Source: Puccinellia tenuiflora
Taxonomy: Eukaryota > Streptophyta > Magnoliopsida > Poales > Poaceae
Assembly: GCA_012064385.1 (NCBI GenBank)
Contig: QRDG01000524.1
Span: 1,643,489-1,707,488, forward strand
Length of the DNA stretch: 64,000 nucleotides
Direction of reading: 5' to 3'
Shown here: positions 21,040-32,987 of the stretch, piece after piece
Layout of the letters: each line of letters starts with the position of its first letter
How positions within the stretch are numbered: position 1 is the first letter of the stretch
Program-made: the position numbers and the translations under genes
The notes under the pieces: generated by a model
Databases searched by the model: none
Seen by the model: only the letters and a program-made list of their open reading frames with translations
Told to the model about the DNA's origin: nothing

Positions 21040-23666
21040 ACAACGGAAGGCGCTGCTTAGGACAACGAGGTCCCCGTGGTGCTGGTGGACAAAGGTCACG
21101 ATGGTGCCGCATGACGACCATGTAGGCGAGCGACATACCGAGCCTATCGTGGAGTGCAGTCCATACGAAAATTTGAAATATGGTACTGTTGCAAGTTTTA
21201 GGATATTTCACATATGATTACTTCTCTGCTTACTCTCGATTACCTCAAATTATGTAGTATTACTTTACACAAGAAATTTGGTTCTCTTTCGGGACGTGAG
21301 ATTTTAGTGAAATCATTTCGATCCTGCAGGTTCGGCTCGTCGTTGAGCCGTTCCGGGGGCGCACCGCGCACGTCTCGGCCGGCCGGCGCGCCGCTACCGA
21401 CGAACAACGTTAGGTGCAACGGCCTCCGCCCGACCCATCATTTGCCGGCACACACGACGTCGCCGCGACGGCCGCAACTTACGATAGAATCGACCCTGAC
21501 GTCGCGTGATCCGGACACGAGATGGTTAAGCAGCCAGTAGCACCTGCCCCCGCCGGCCGGAATTATTGCCCACATGACTACATGAGCTTTGCTTTGCTTG
21601 CAACGATCGGTCGTCCTAGCCTAGCCTCCGTGTCCGGCCTGGTCCAGAGTCCAGAGTCCGGACCAAGCGTGCTCCAGCTCCGTCCAGCAAACAGGCCGAT
21701 CTGCGGGTTCTTTCTTACTACTGCGTGTGACGTGGAGTGTAAAAAACTTCCTCCGATTTTGCGCAGCCGGTCCAGTGCGCTTAACAAGCCGGTGGAGGCG
21801 CCGGTTCAACCGGCGGCCCGGTCCGGTTTTTGAAACTATGCATTGGGCATACTAGTTCGATCTTACGACAAATCATCAGTCATTTTTATCGACCAATAGG
21901 TTTGCATCTAGGTTTCATACTTCACACCCTTCCAACTTTGAGCCCAACTACTCTTCCTATCCTCTCGACGTTCTGATCAAACCTGGGATTTCGGTGAACC
22001 AGATAATAGCACACCTCTCCCAGATCTATTAAAAGAACATACATTAAAAGCCGTTTGAGCTACCCTTAAAACTACTTTGCGGTATCACGCGGTCTCAATT
22101 AAAATATGTCACTAAACTCTGGACACATTTAGAGAAATGGAAAAAATAAACTTTTTTGGCTTTTCGTCAAACACATGGTGGTCGCCGTCTTTGTTAGTTG
22201 ACGGTTGTTGGCATCCCGGAGATGGTGGAGCAGACAATGGTCCTTAACCCGCTCCTTTCTTCGTCTTCTTTGGGGCCGAAGTAGACACTTTTGGCCGCCT
22301 CCGAGACGGCAGTGGCCTGGCGGCGACATATCCCGACGCCAACCATGCAGGACGGAGTCCAGAGGACGCGACCGCTGGCCCACTGGTCCCTGAACATTGG
22401 GGAGGGGGGGAGGGGCATAGGGAGCTCCATGGCAGCGTTCGAGCGCAACGTCTACTACGGATTTTGCACAGTGAGGAGATCATCGGTGACGTGGAGCAGG
22501 AAAGGCGTGGCTGGAATGTCCCTCTCGACAAGCTGCTTGCGTGTACACGGGAAGTGAATATTTGGGCGCCGACCCCGGATATATAAGAATTTTGCGGCCC
22601 ATTTCATTTCCCCTTACAAATATTTGGTAGTCCGGCGGCAGTCCGGTGATTTTACGGGATTTGGACGGGTCATTTTTTTGGGCAAAATCCTAGGGTCGAA
22701 AGATGATCTAAGTACAATCTAAAAAAAAAAAAAAAAAACATTTGCGTCGCATGGACGGTGAATGGGAAAGAAAGAAGGAAAAAACAAAAAGGGGGCTCGA
22801 CTGTTGACGGCTTGGAAATCAGTCGAGTAGCACGTAGCAAATGTGTTTGACCAAATTGTTTGCCTAGTACGGTACGTTTTGTTCATTAGCCATCGTTCGT
22901 TTCTTATATAAGAAAGAAAGAAAGAAAAGGAAATTACTTTGTTCCTCCTCTTCTCGCCCTCTCCTCCGCGCCATGAAAAAATCTTACCGAGACGACAGTT
23001 GTTCATGGCCATACCACCACTGGCAGAGGCTTTCACTTGACGGTCTTGGCCACGCACGCCCCAGCTCCTCCGTATTTAATAACCCCGCGTGGAGGAAAGC
23101 CACGAAACGCGGCAAGCTGTCAGCGCGATCGGCCGGCCCACTCGCAATACGCGCGCGGCCTACGAGGCCCACGCGGGCAGGGGCAGCGCACATGGCGCCA
23201 TCACTCCTCCAGCTCCGCCCGATCCGCCGCGCCACGCGCCGGTCCAGTAGCGGTAGCGGTAGATCGCAGGCGCACGCACGCCGCTGCCTGCTACGGTGGC
23301 AGGCAGCAGCGAGGCGAGCAGAGCACGCAGGACGCAGCAGCCCCGGTGGTGGATTCGTTGCTTCTTCACGGCGCCTGCGGTTGTGCTGGGCAGGTTGTTG
23401 GTTAACCCGCCGGACGGACGACGCCTCCCTCCCCCCCTTTGGACGAACGAATCATCAATCAGGGCGGGAAAGCAGAGCGGAGACCACGCACGAAACACGA
23501 GCGAGCAAAGGAGGGGAACAGCAAGGAAAACAAAGCAAAGGGAAAGTGACGTGCAATTTTTTTTTAAAGTAAAGAACAAATTTTCTGATGTTATAATTTT
23601 TCGAAAAAATATCTTAATTAGTAGTAGTACATACTCCGTAGTCCGTACAATGTTTGTGCGTACGTC
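21040..23666. other. Gene-poor spacer with GC-rich islands
   Basis: GC-rich islands (21330-21830, 22200-22560, 22970-23520) alternate with AT-rich DNA. A run of about 19 A is at 22721-22739 and four gaaa units near 22910-22928. Several ORFs of 60-200 codons appear in GC-rich parts, but they overlap on both strands and show no recognisable domain. Confidence 0.5.
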
Positions 23667-23669
23667 TAA

Positions 23670-24037
23670 GGGCGTCTCCAATGCTTATGTCAAAGAAAGG
23701 CATAAGCTGGGTCCCACTCAGTTTTCTTATACCCAGCTAAAACCTGTACAATGTTTAAGTCACGTCTTGGGCCTTAAGCTGGGACCTACAACCCAGATGC
23801 CGACCAGCTAAAAGCCTGCAATTCTCTGCATGGATGTTCAGATTGTAGGACTTTGATTCCGCATCGTATAAGAAAGAGCAGAACAAACGAATACTTTATT
23901 CCTTACTGCCGGGGCATACCGTTGTGGTCGACCTCAAGAAATTTTCTACTATGACCGAGTGCCCCAATGTTTAAGACCCGGCAATAAGCTCACTTTATGC
24001 CTTGTGTCCGACCTCTATTTCTACATTGGAGACGCCC
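23670..24037. mobile_element. Tourist/PIF-Harbinger MITE, 368 bp, TAA target duplication
   Basis: Perfect 14-bp terminal inverted repeats gggcgtctccaatg and cattggagacgccc are flanked by TAA at 23667-23669 and 24038-24040. A 3-bp TAA/TTA target and this length are typical of Tourist-like MITEs. There is no coding capacity. Confidence 0.92.
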
Positions 24038-24195
24038 TAAGTGTACATGAAATTTTCATGCAAAAGGGATATACGTTACGAAAATGACAAGCTTAGTGCC
24101 ACAACATGTTCTTTTTGCACTGATTTTGTTCTTTCAAGGACATTAAAAAAATGGCTGTAGTAGAATGTATTCAGTAGGAAAACAGTGTGTGTACC

Positions 24196-24386
24196 ATCCC
24201 ATTGCTATGTCCAACGAGCGAGGACATCCTTGAGGTTTCCACCCTCCCATTTCTATGTCCAACCAACAAGACATCCTTGAGGTTTCCACCCTCCCATTGC
24301 TAGTCCAACCAACGAGGACATCCTTGAGGTTTCCACCCTCCCATTGCTAGTCCAACCAACGAGGACATCCTTGAGGTTTCCACCCA
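24196..24386. repeat. Tandem minisatellite, four units of about 55-60 bp
   Basis: Four units contain cccattgctagtccaacca and gacatccttgaggtttccac. The last two are nearly identical; the first carries more changes. Confidence 0.92.
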
Positions 24387-24486
24387 GTGCCCGAGAATAA
24401 GCACTCGGAGATCAATCTCCAAGGTGTTCTCGTCCTCGTTATGCCAAGCCAAGCCAAGCTAGCACCGACTAACCTCACAACTATAC

Positions 24487-24728
24487 CTGGCCATTTCTCG
24501 GGCCGGGCCTAGAAAAAGCCCGGCGCAGAAAAGCTAGGCCCGAGCCCGGCCCGGCCCGACTAAAGCCCGACTAGGCCCGACCGGCCCGGCCCGACAGAAG
24601 CTGAAAATCCTATTTTCTTAAGCCCGAGCCCAGCCTGGACCGTCGGGCCCGAAATTCAGGCCCGAGCCCGGCCTGAGCCCGGCTCGATGACACAGCCGGG
24701 CCGGCTGGGGCGGGCTGCCCATGGCCAG
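24487..24728. mobile_element. hAT-like MITE with GGCCCGG-rich centre
   Basis: Short inverted ends cctggccat and atggccag enclose dense cgggcc / ggcccg repeats that can fold on themselves. Repeats of this composition are common in grass hAT-type MITEs. The TSD is not clear. Confidence 0.5.
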
Positions 24729-24730
24729 CA

Positions 24731-24868
24731 CTACTCACAACCAAAACCAATTGCAATGGACTATGCACGTCCCAATAGAAGAGGATATGCGTCACCCACA
24801 ACGAACAACTTGACAGTGTGAAAACTATGTGCGGCTACTCACAACCAAAACCAATTGCAATGGACTAT
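24731..24868. repeat. 34-bp direct repeat pair
   Basis: The sequence ctactcacaaccaaaaccaa and its next 14 bases occur at 24731-24764 and again at 24835-24868, 70 bp apart, identical by eye. Confidence 0.9.
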
Positions 24869-25065
24869 ACCGGACAACGATTCAACGGCCCGTTGAATTT
24901 CATAAGTCGGTCGGTCTAGACAAAGAATTCCGAGCTAATATCACCATGCCAACACCTGGCTTAGATTGATCAAAAAAGAAGGCGTTGTCGCAAGCTATCC
25001 CTCCACATTGCTCAGTCTAGATGCACATAAAGTGTTGTGTTTTCCATAAGGATGAGAACAAACCC

Positions 25066-25120
25066 GTTACCCAAGTTGACTTTTTTTCTAAACGAGTAAA
25101 AATATGTTACCCAAGTTGAC
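25066..25120 (-). mobile_element. 25-bp retroposon-like insertion with 15-bp target duplication
   Basis: gttacccaagttgac occurs at 25066-25080 and 25106-25120 around 25 bp (25081-25105) that begin with seven T and contain ctaaacgagtaaaaa. The layout is the same as the insertion at 16464-16488. Confidence 0.68.
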
Positions 25121-25168
25121 ATTGATGGCACTACACTAGCTTGGGGAACTTCCCTACCATATGGCTAA

Positions 25169-25451
25169 GGCCTGTGCCAATGCATCGTTTCTTAACACGT
25201 TATCCTAGGAATAATAAAAACTTAAGAGACAACTAGTACAATGCATTGTTTCTTAGGAGTTGTATCTAAATTTAATGATTTGAGTCTCATGCATACATGT
25301 GATTGGTCTAACAACTTTTTTTGCCTATGGTTACGTGCAATGCTTGTATGTTAGCTAAGATACAAGCTCAATCTCTCTCTTCATTAACTAGTATGCCACA
25401 TCAGCAAAATGCCTATGAAACCGTGCTAAGAAACTTGCATTGGCATAGGCC
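25169..25451. mobile_element. Tourist/PIF-Harbinger MITE, 283 bp, TAA target duplication
   Basis: Inverted ends ggcctgtgccaatgca and tgcattggcataggcc are flanked by TAA at 25166-25168 and 25452-25454. There is no coding capacity. Confidence 0.9.
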
Positions 25452-25591
25452 TAAGACATGTCGAACGACCTGGTCGCTAGTTAGATATGTGGGCGGCATG
25501 TCATTGCCCAACATCGCCATTCAAGCAATAACTTGTAATTGGTGTCATCGAAAATAATACAATAATAGAAAATTTTCCTAGGATGGCATTA

Positions 25592-26053
25592 TTTAGGACA
25601 TGTTTGATTTGCATGATTCTAAAAGCACTTGAATGGGGAAAACACATGAATAGAAATGCACGAGCGAAACAAAAATTGAAAAATAGAGAAATCATGTAAA
25701 CTTGAGCTATTTCTTCACTTTTCCTCTGAACCAAACAAGTACTTATCCGTTTGGTTCAATAGAATAGAGCAACAAAAAAGATAGGAATTTTTTCTATAGT
25801 CTCAGTATTACAAACAAAAAAAAATTACAATTCATTTGGATCTCCTTATCAAATTCCTTGGAGAACGAGAGATCTGAACTGGCATAATAACATCCTAATT
25901 ATATTTTCTCACACATGGTTTGACTTTGATTTGACCATGTTTATTATGATTATGACATTTTTCCTATTCTTGTGAGCCAAGCATCCAAATTTATAGAATC
26001 TATGGTTTTTTCACACATGCATCTCTATCATGTTCCTGTTTACCAAACGTGCC
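25592..26053. mobile_element. MITE-like element with ggacatgtttg / caaacgtgccc ends
   Basis: The left end ggacatgtttgatttg and the right end accaaacgtgccc form an imperfect inverted repeat, with tta on the left and taa on the right. A second gtttggttc motif near 25750 suggests two overlapping elements. It lies just upstream of the ERF gene. Confidence 0.45.
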
Positions 26054-26493
26054 CTAATTGTGCGTCAACATCAACATCCTGCTTAGCTAAACAGCTGATT
26101 TAACACAAAGGAAAAGAAGGGCTGCACAGTAATTAAAATTTGAAAAATCACATCGACACAGGCATGGGAGAAAAAAAAGTCAAAGAAGAAGATGGGAAAA
26201 GAAAAGGAGAAGAAAAAGGCCGGCAAGCGGGCAGAGGGGAGGGTGGTGGTGGGAGGGCGCGCGCGCGGGTGAGGGTGGGCGTCGCGTCGTGGGCGGTGGC
26301 AGCACAAACAAGCAAACCTTCCAATTTACTCCTCCCCACCTTCCCCTCCCCGCTCCCATCCCCAAATCTCAATCCCGATTCCCTCCCTCTCGCGTCGCAA
26401 CAACAACAACGAAGCTCACGAGCGCACGGCGACGCGATTCCGATCGATCCCGCGAGCGAGAGGAGGAATCCCGTGCGGCCAGGCCCGGCAGGC

Positions 26494-27123
26494 ATGCGGC
26501 GGGGCGGCGCAGCTGCGATGGCGGCGGCCGAGGCGGGGGAGGGGGACGCGGCGGAGGCGCGGTTCCGCGGGGTGCGGAAGCGGCCGTGGGGGCGGTACGC
26601 GGCGGAGATCCGCGACCCGGCCAAGAAGGCGCGGGTGTGGCTCGGCACCTTCGACTCCGCCGAGGACGCCGCCCGCGCCTACGACGCCGCCGCCCGCATG
26701 CTGCGCGGGCCCAAGGCCAGGACCAACTTCCCCCTCTCCCTTCCCCACCACCACCACCAGCAGCAACTCCCGGCCAGCTACCCGTCCTCCTACCCTGCCG
26801 CGGCCGCTGCTGCCCCGCCGTCGGTCGCGGCGGCGGCCATGCCGGCCTGCAGCAGCCTCAGCTCCACCGTCGAGTCCTTCGGCGGCCCCAGGGCGCGGCC
26901 GGTGCTCCCGCCGCGGCCTCCGCCGCCGCCTATCCTCGACGGCGACTGCCGTAGCGACTGCGGGTCCTCGGCCTCGGTGGTGGACGATGACTGCACGGAC
27001 GCCGCCGCCTCGCCGTCCTGCTGCCTCCTCCTCCCGTTCGACCTCAACCTGCCTCCGGAGTGCGGCGGCGTGGCATGTAACAACGACGACGACGAGCTCC
27101 GGCTGACGGCGCTGCGGCTCTGA
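26494..27123 (+). CDS. AP2/ERF transcription repressor with EAR motif, single exon, 209 aa
   Basis: A nuclear DNA-binding protein expected to bind GCC-box promoters and repress them. The AP2/ERF domain spans about 24-80: RFRGVRKRPWGRYAAEIRD, then ARVWLGTFDSAEDAARAYD and MLRGPKARTNFP. The AEIRD segment carries the Ala and Asp typical of the ERF (not DREB) branch. The C-terminus has DLNLPPE (183-189), the EAR co-repressor motif, so this is a class II / group VIII repressor. Low-complexity Ala, Pro and His-Gln runs link the two. The ATG at 26494 is chosen because the open frame upstream to 26140 is Lys/Glu/Gly-rich leader sequence with no domain; an ATG at 26518 is a possible alternative. Third codon positions are strongly GC, as in many grass ERF genes. 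No intron is needed. Confidence 0.92.
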   Translation: MRRGGAAAMAAAEAGEGDAAEARFRGVRKRPWGRYAAEIRDPAKKARVWLGTFDSAEDAARAYDAAARMLRGPKARTNFPLSLPHHHHQQQLPASYPSSYPAAAAAAPPSVAAAAMPACSSLSSTVESFGGPRARPVLPPRPPPPPILDGDCRSDCGSSASVVDDDCTDAAASPSCCLLLPFDLNLPPECGGVACNNDDDELRLTALRL

Positions 27124-28538
27124 AGTCCAACCAACCGCCGGTGGTGGTGGTGGTCAGAGAAAGAGGAAAAGGAGAAAAATATTTGGTTCTTCCATTCTCT
27201 CCGTAGCCAGCACGCTGATCCACCCCTATGTATGTTGTTGTTGTTGTTTACGTGATCTGATGATCATTAATACGGCCTGATCTGCGAATCGGCCTGCTCG
27301 TAGCCGGTGACACTGATGATTATCGCCGGCTACCGCGGCAGCTCGCCGCGCTTGTGCTGTAATATAGCAACATTTTACTTGCTTCCTTTTGCGAGGAAGC
27401 AGACAGCTAAAGTAACTTATCTTCTTCTTTAGCTACTTTAGAGTCATCTGTTACGGATTGAGAACATTTGGAAACAAGTTCTGTTCCTGAGATTGGTTAC
27501 AGGGTGCTTAAGTGCTAGATAGCTAAACGTTGTTGTGTTAGAGGAATGATCTTGATATGAATTTCAACCTTTATACTACCTTCAACCTTGATCCTTTGAT
27601 TATTCTTCTGAGTACTCTTAATAGACTAACCTTGCTATTGTTGTCCTAATGCTTGTGTTGTTAACATGTGATTTATTCTCATATGTAGTTCTGGTTCCTA
27701 AAACAAGTCTCACATTTATGTCCATGTTTGATAGAATAAGAGAAGTTTACTTTGGCTGTTCAAGACGGTGCCATGTTTGTCATATTATAATTCACCTGTA
27801 GCTACGATGAACACATTCGGCAGAATTCAGCACAAAACCATTAGCATGTATAATTTGGCATCTGATTACTCATGAGCTGATCAACAGGCAACATTATTAA
27901 TTATAACAAAGCAAGACACCAACATGATTAATCCTTAGAATTAGCAATATTATGCTAATAGCATCCACTGTGATTTAGTAATATGAAAGTAAAGGGAATT
28001 TGAGTATACCCCTCTTGATAGTTTTTCCATTTTTCTGTTTGACATATGCTAACAAAATTTAGTAAATATTGTCTTGTTACTGGTTATCAACCTTATCCTC
28101 GAAACCTCAAATTTCATGCCACTTGCATATGGATGGTGCAGCAATGGTAATCCTAATATGACTCTCTTGGTATATGAGGAAATAGAAGGAACTTTTATTA
28201 TCGTAACGATTACATTCTTTGTTTTACATTAATTTATATATATGAGTGAGGTGGTGAGGAAGTTTCTCGCAAAAAGGTTTGACTACCATTCAATGTGTAG
28301 CAGCACTATTTGTGATAGTATCTTTAGGATAAGTTGATTTTGTTATGGAAGTTATGACTCCATGTTCTTATGGATATTCTATTTTCCTGGTTTTTGTGTC
28401 CATCAAGACAAATTAGATGGCCTTTCAGTTGCTAAAGTTATGATACCTGGTGTATATGGTTTTCTTGATATGCGCTTCCAGTATATATGCTGGATACATA
28501 CAGCAATGCACTGCCTTTCTCTTAGTAAATGTTTCAAA

Positions 28539-28768
28539 GTTTTAATTATGGTGATATTTTGCTATTTGGGTGTCCTCTAGAAAACATCGCTCTGTTCTTA
28601 TGGTATCTTATCTGGATATATAAGCGGAAGTTTTTTGTTCACGAGTAACTGTGTTTATGTTTTAATTAAGGTCATATTTTGCTTTTCAGGTGTCCTCTAG
28701 AAAACATCACTGTGGCAATTTTTATGGTATCTTATCTGGAGCAGAAGTTTATTGTGTTCACGAGTAAT
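28539..28768. repeat. 120-bp imperfect tandem duplication
   Basis: Two copies share gttttaatta, catattttgct, gtgtcctctagaaaacatc, atggtatcttatctgga and gttcacgagtaa in order, offset by about 120 bp. Confidence 0.85.
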
Positions 28769-30406
28769 TTTCATACTATAGTCCTAAGCAGTAGTGGACC
28801 TTGGCATGCCACATTCAAGCAATGTTGCTCGGTTGCAGGTATGTACTTCTGGTCTTTTACTAGTCATATACTTTCTATAGTTTCATGGATTGAAATTCCT
28901 TATTATGCTAGTTGTAGTTGATAGATTTTATGTTATCAGTGTAGCACTACTATATTATTACATGTCACATTGTCACTGCAAATCTTTGTCCGAAAATTGG
29001 ACTTGTCATATGCTCTACCGCCTCTTTGAAGTTCTGTTTCTGGGAGTCAGCAAGAAGAAAAGTAATTCAGAATCATGTGAAACATATTCCTGTATGCATA
29101 TTGTACGGTTATTATATGAAAAGCTTTATATAGTTTTGGGGGTAACAGTGGTAAAACATATGCATTCACTTTGTTACTCGTTTTTTCATGTTTAGTACAT
29201 TCAGCAAGGAACACTGTACGTAGTCAAGTTGGAAATCAAGTATTGGAGAAAGGTTGAATTTTGATGCAGCCGTTTTCTGAATTACTCAAACGGTGCAAAC
29301 AACAAAGGAGTAGAAATCCGTTGCAGTTTGGATTAGTTCGTGCCTGGACAGTAGGGCGTGGAGCCAACTAAGGCACATGTGGGTTGTGGCCAATTTGTTA
29401 GTGCTTCTTTTCTAGCTGTCAACAATTATACTTAAAGGCTATCCTATTCTTAGGTGTGAATGCAGTACTATAACATGTTGATGCTTTGAACAAAGTTTAA
29501 TTTTTTTTAAATGGAATGTCATCAGGAATACTGTAACTAGAGATATTGTTAGATCGACTTGCCTCTTTTGCTTACATATTAGTGCTGCTCAATCCTCTAT
29601 TAGGCTGACTGCCTGGTTGGATCTTAGGGCATCAGGGATCATCCTAGTGTTACTGACATTCTAGCAGACACTGCTAGTTATAATTGTAGCAAGAACTATT
29701 CTTTACAACCAGATTCAAGTTCGCTTAACCCAATCTATGAGGACTGGCAAAATACCTTCGGACAATCAATTTCCTAACTTGCAGCACTATTCTTTGAACC
29801 ACGTCTCTCGTGGCAGGAGTATCAGATATGAGGAGATAATTGAACTTGTTTTATTAGAGCCTCACACTATCCTAGAAAAAAACACTCAATGAGAATTGGT
29901 CGAGCAAACTATAATGTGTCATCCTCATTTTCCCATACCACTTTATATTGGAGTGTAAATATCGAGAAAAAAGTGTAAGGTAGAACATGTCAAATGTCAT
30001 ATTACTATTGATGGTCTGAAGAAGATCTTGTTCTCTTGGGACCGTTTGTCTTCAGAGAACACTAAAAATCTGGTGATCTCTGTATCTGGCTCATTTCATT
30101 CTTGTCATTCAGAAGCTTTGTATATTATGTAACTGTTGTTTAGATCATACTTGATATTTCAAACATTTGCTTGTTGTTGTGCTGAACTGTACTATGTCTC
30201 TTCATCCCATGGTCCTCTAGTTTTCTTCTTTTACAATTACTTTATCCAGGTGGTTTTACTTTGGTGGGTATATACGTATGTGAATATAGTTATAGGCAGA
30301 TTGTTATGGTTCACAGTTTGATTTCTGCATCCCTTGATTATATTGTCTTGCCAAATGTACCTATTACCTTCTTTTGCACTTACTGTTTTTTCATATTGGA
30401 TTTTAC

Positions 30407-30624
30407 GGGCTGTTTGGTTCCCAGCCACACTTCACCATGCCTAACCTTAGGCAGTCGGGCATGTGTTTGGTTCTTGCCACACTTCATTATTGATACGCCT
30501 CAATAGTCACAGAGTGATTTTTTTTGCCAAGTTTTGCTATGCTTTGTGGCGCCAAATTTCTCAACCACACTTTTGTGTCTGCCACACTTGCCTAAGGTGA
30601 AGTATGGCTGCGAACTAACCAGCC
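30407..30624. mobile_element. hAT-like MITE, about 218 bp
   Basis: The left end gggctgtttggttcccagcc and the right end (reverse complement ggctggttagttcgcagcc) form imperfect inverted repeats of about 35 bp that continue through cacttcacc. No clear 8-bp TSD was seen, probably because of age. Confidence 0.7.
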
Positions 30625-32987
30625 TTGTTTCTCACCCGTTATTGTGGATGTTTCGACATTTAGTCATGTGCGTATTTTCAAGTTCGGTCATTTGCTTTAC
30701 TCATGCAGTCCATTTATCACTCCAGCTGATTTCATTGCTATCTCCGTTTACAGTGATTTTGCTCAGCTGCTGTGGAATATTCATATATTGTTTTTGGCCG
30801 CATGCAAATTTATTCGGTGCATGTGTTTACATGCCTACTCTTGTTTCTCTTGGGTCTATGTTGTTCTCTCTCCAATCTAAACCTCTCGGGGCATGCAATG
30901 ATTGTTGGTTTCACATGCATCTGGTATCTGTATAATTTGATGTGCTATTAGTGATGGCACTTGTTCCACCAGACCTGGCCACTGACTGGCGACTTGTTTT
31001 ATCTGATAATACAGCATAGGCAGGTTGTGGGGCATATTTTAGCACTGTATAGCTAGTATTTTCTTGTATTTGGTTTTGTGAATTTTTTTTTCTGAAAGAA
31101 GCAGCAATGGTCATGGTGATGGTCATTTTCTATTGTGTCTTTTACGTTCGCAAAAGGAACATTTTCAAGGTTCGAACCAGCACACGAGATGCGCATAGAT
31201 TTAGTTTTTTACTTTCTTCTCATGTCCAGTACTTCGTGTTTACCTGTTATTATGGCATCTTTTAAAAAGTGGGGAAAAATGAGATGGCCTATCATTTGTT
31301 GTTGAACGATACCCCACATCATGTTATTTCAAAATACATTAGATATTCCTTGTCGAAACCTAAATATATGTTAGCTATCCGCCAAAGGTGCTGAGATTTT
31401 CGCGCGCACAACGACACCCTTTTCATGGTAATATGGACACTGTGTGCAGGATTAGCCGAGCACTAATGCCTTATTAGCGTGTATCCTATCAGATCGTCAT
31501 CTTAATCTACGACGATGATCTGGTGATTAGATTTTTCCATGCATCCTGACTAAACTATTTCCCTGCTCGGTCCTCTGTTTCAGCTGCTCCAGATCCTGGG
31601 CGCTCGGTGTCTGCTGGTGAGCACGCAAGGCAAGCGTCTCCCATGTGCCTGATTCCGCGCACAGTTCCGTGCGCGATTCGGCCGAGAGCGACGGACGATC
31701 GCGTGTTTGTGGATCGCAGAGCTGGAGTACTTCTCGGTGGCCATAATTAAGCTTGGCCATGGTCATGGCGCCATTCCCATTTCCAGTTCGTGCTGATGTC
31801 CCCAGGTGTGACCCGGCGTTCGTTGCTTCTCCTCTCCATCGTCCGTTTCGCTTTCCAACTGCGTTAACCATTAATGGGTCAGCTGTCAGCTGCATTGTGA
31901 AGCCAGCTAATTAGGGAGCCTCTGCACGCTGTGCTGAGAAAGGGTACGCGTTTGTGCCACCTTTCGAGTATAGTCGTACAGAAATTTCTTAATGATTCGT
32001 TTACGCCTTCTTTGTTTTCTTGTTTTTATTATGTACAGAGGAATACACCTAGGTTATACACTCGGTGGTTGTAGAAAGGAATACACCTAGGTTGCTTAAT
32101 GCATGATGTAAACCAAAAAAACATAGTGTCGTTAAAGTTGGGTTATGTCTCGGACTCGGAGGAAGTTCCGATCCGTCTAACTCTTGTCATCATTCGGGTT
32201 TTCCCTACCGAAACATGGTACGTTCGGTTGAGAACAGTTCCGACTACTCGTACCAACCAGAAGATAGAGAACCCAGAACAAACTCGGTTGAAAACAGAGA
32301 AGCTGGTCTTACACTGTTGTTTGCTAACCTGAAAAATTCGAGCAACAAACAACTCAACAAAGATACAATCTTGTAGTATTACAATAACAGAGTAAACGGG
32401 TTAGCTAATCCTCAGTCGCATGGCATATGGTAGCATGATAACTGCGTCATTCTGCCAAGGGTTTGTTGACCAGGTCAACCCTGTCGATGATGGAAATGGC
32501 AACTTGGGCGAATGGGCGAGAAGGATTTAAGAAACGGCGACAACGAACGACCACCGTCCTCCTGCCTCCTCCTCTGTCATGTTGATGTAGGTGGGTGAGA
32601 GTGTTTTAAGATAGCTTTCAGCTGTTCCCTTGGTTCCATTCTCCTTTTTCATAAAAGCACAGCACATTCCGACTGCCAGCTCTTCCGGCCCGTGGCCTGC
32701 CTCACAGCTGCCTTTGTCCTGTCCCGTGTTCTCTTCTTCTGTTCCGTGCTCTGCCGCCCCTTTAATTAGGACGGTGTCAGTTCCAGCCTTCTGAAACCCC
32801 AATCATAAGAGAGAACCATCTTCCTGCCCGCCTTCTTCTTCCTCCGGCTGCCGCTGCAGCTGCTGTCTCCCTCTCCTTTCTTCTCCGGCTCATTTCCTCT
32901 CGCGATCGATCAAGAGGAGGAAGAGAGCGAAGGAGGATCAGAAGAAGTTCTCGCTCTGATCAGTTCTTCCATCATCGTCATTTCTTA

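Larger units (their letters stand above)
27124..32800. other. ERF 3' region and long spacer
   Basis: About 5.7 kb without a convincing gene. The ERF 3' UTR probably ends near 27400-27480. AT-rich DNA to 31500 holds one 120-bp duplication and one hAT-like MITE. From 31500 GC rises towards the RIN4 promoter. A short repeat of ggaatacacctaggtt is at 32039-32095. Small ORFs show no domain and poor codon structure. Confidence 0.5.

Noticed and set aside
22973..23811. Overlapping ORFs of 80-200 codons in a GC-rich island
   Set aside because: ORFs occur on both strands over the same bases, with no domain, no intron logic and Arg/Ala/Pro-rich random-like composition.
26140..26493. Upstream extension of the ERF reading frame (to a 327-aa protein)
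   Set aside because: The extra part is Lys/Glu/Gly-rich, lacks any domain and matches leader composition. The ATG at 26494 gives a normal ERF N-terminus.
27124..31500. A hidden gene in the 4-kb stretch after the ERF
   Set aside because: Only short ORFs with no shared phase, no conserved motif and no convincing splice pairs were seen. A long non-coding transcript cannot be excluded without RNA data.
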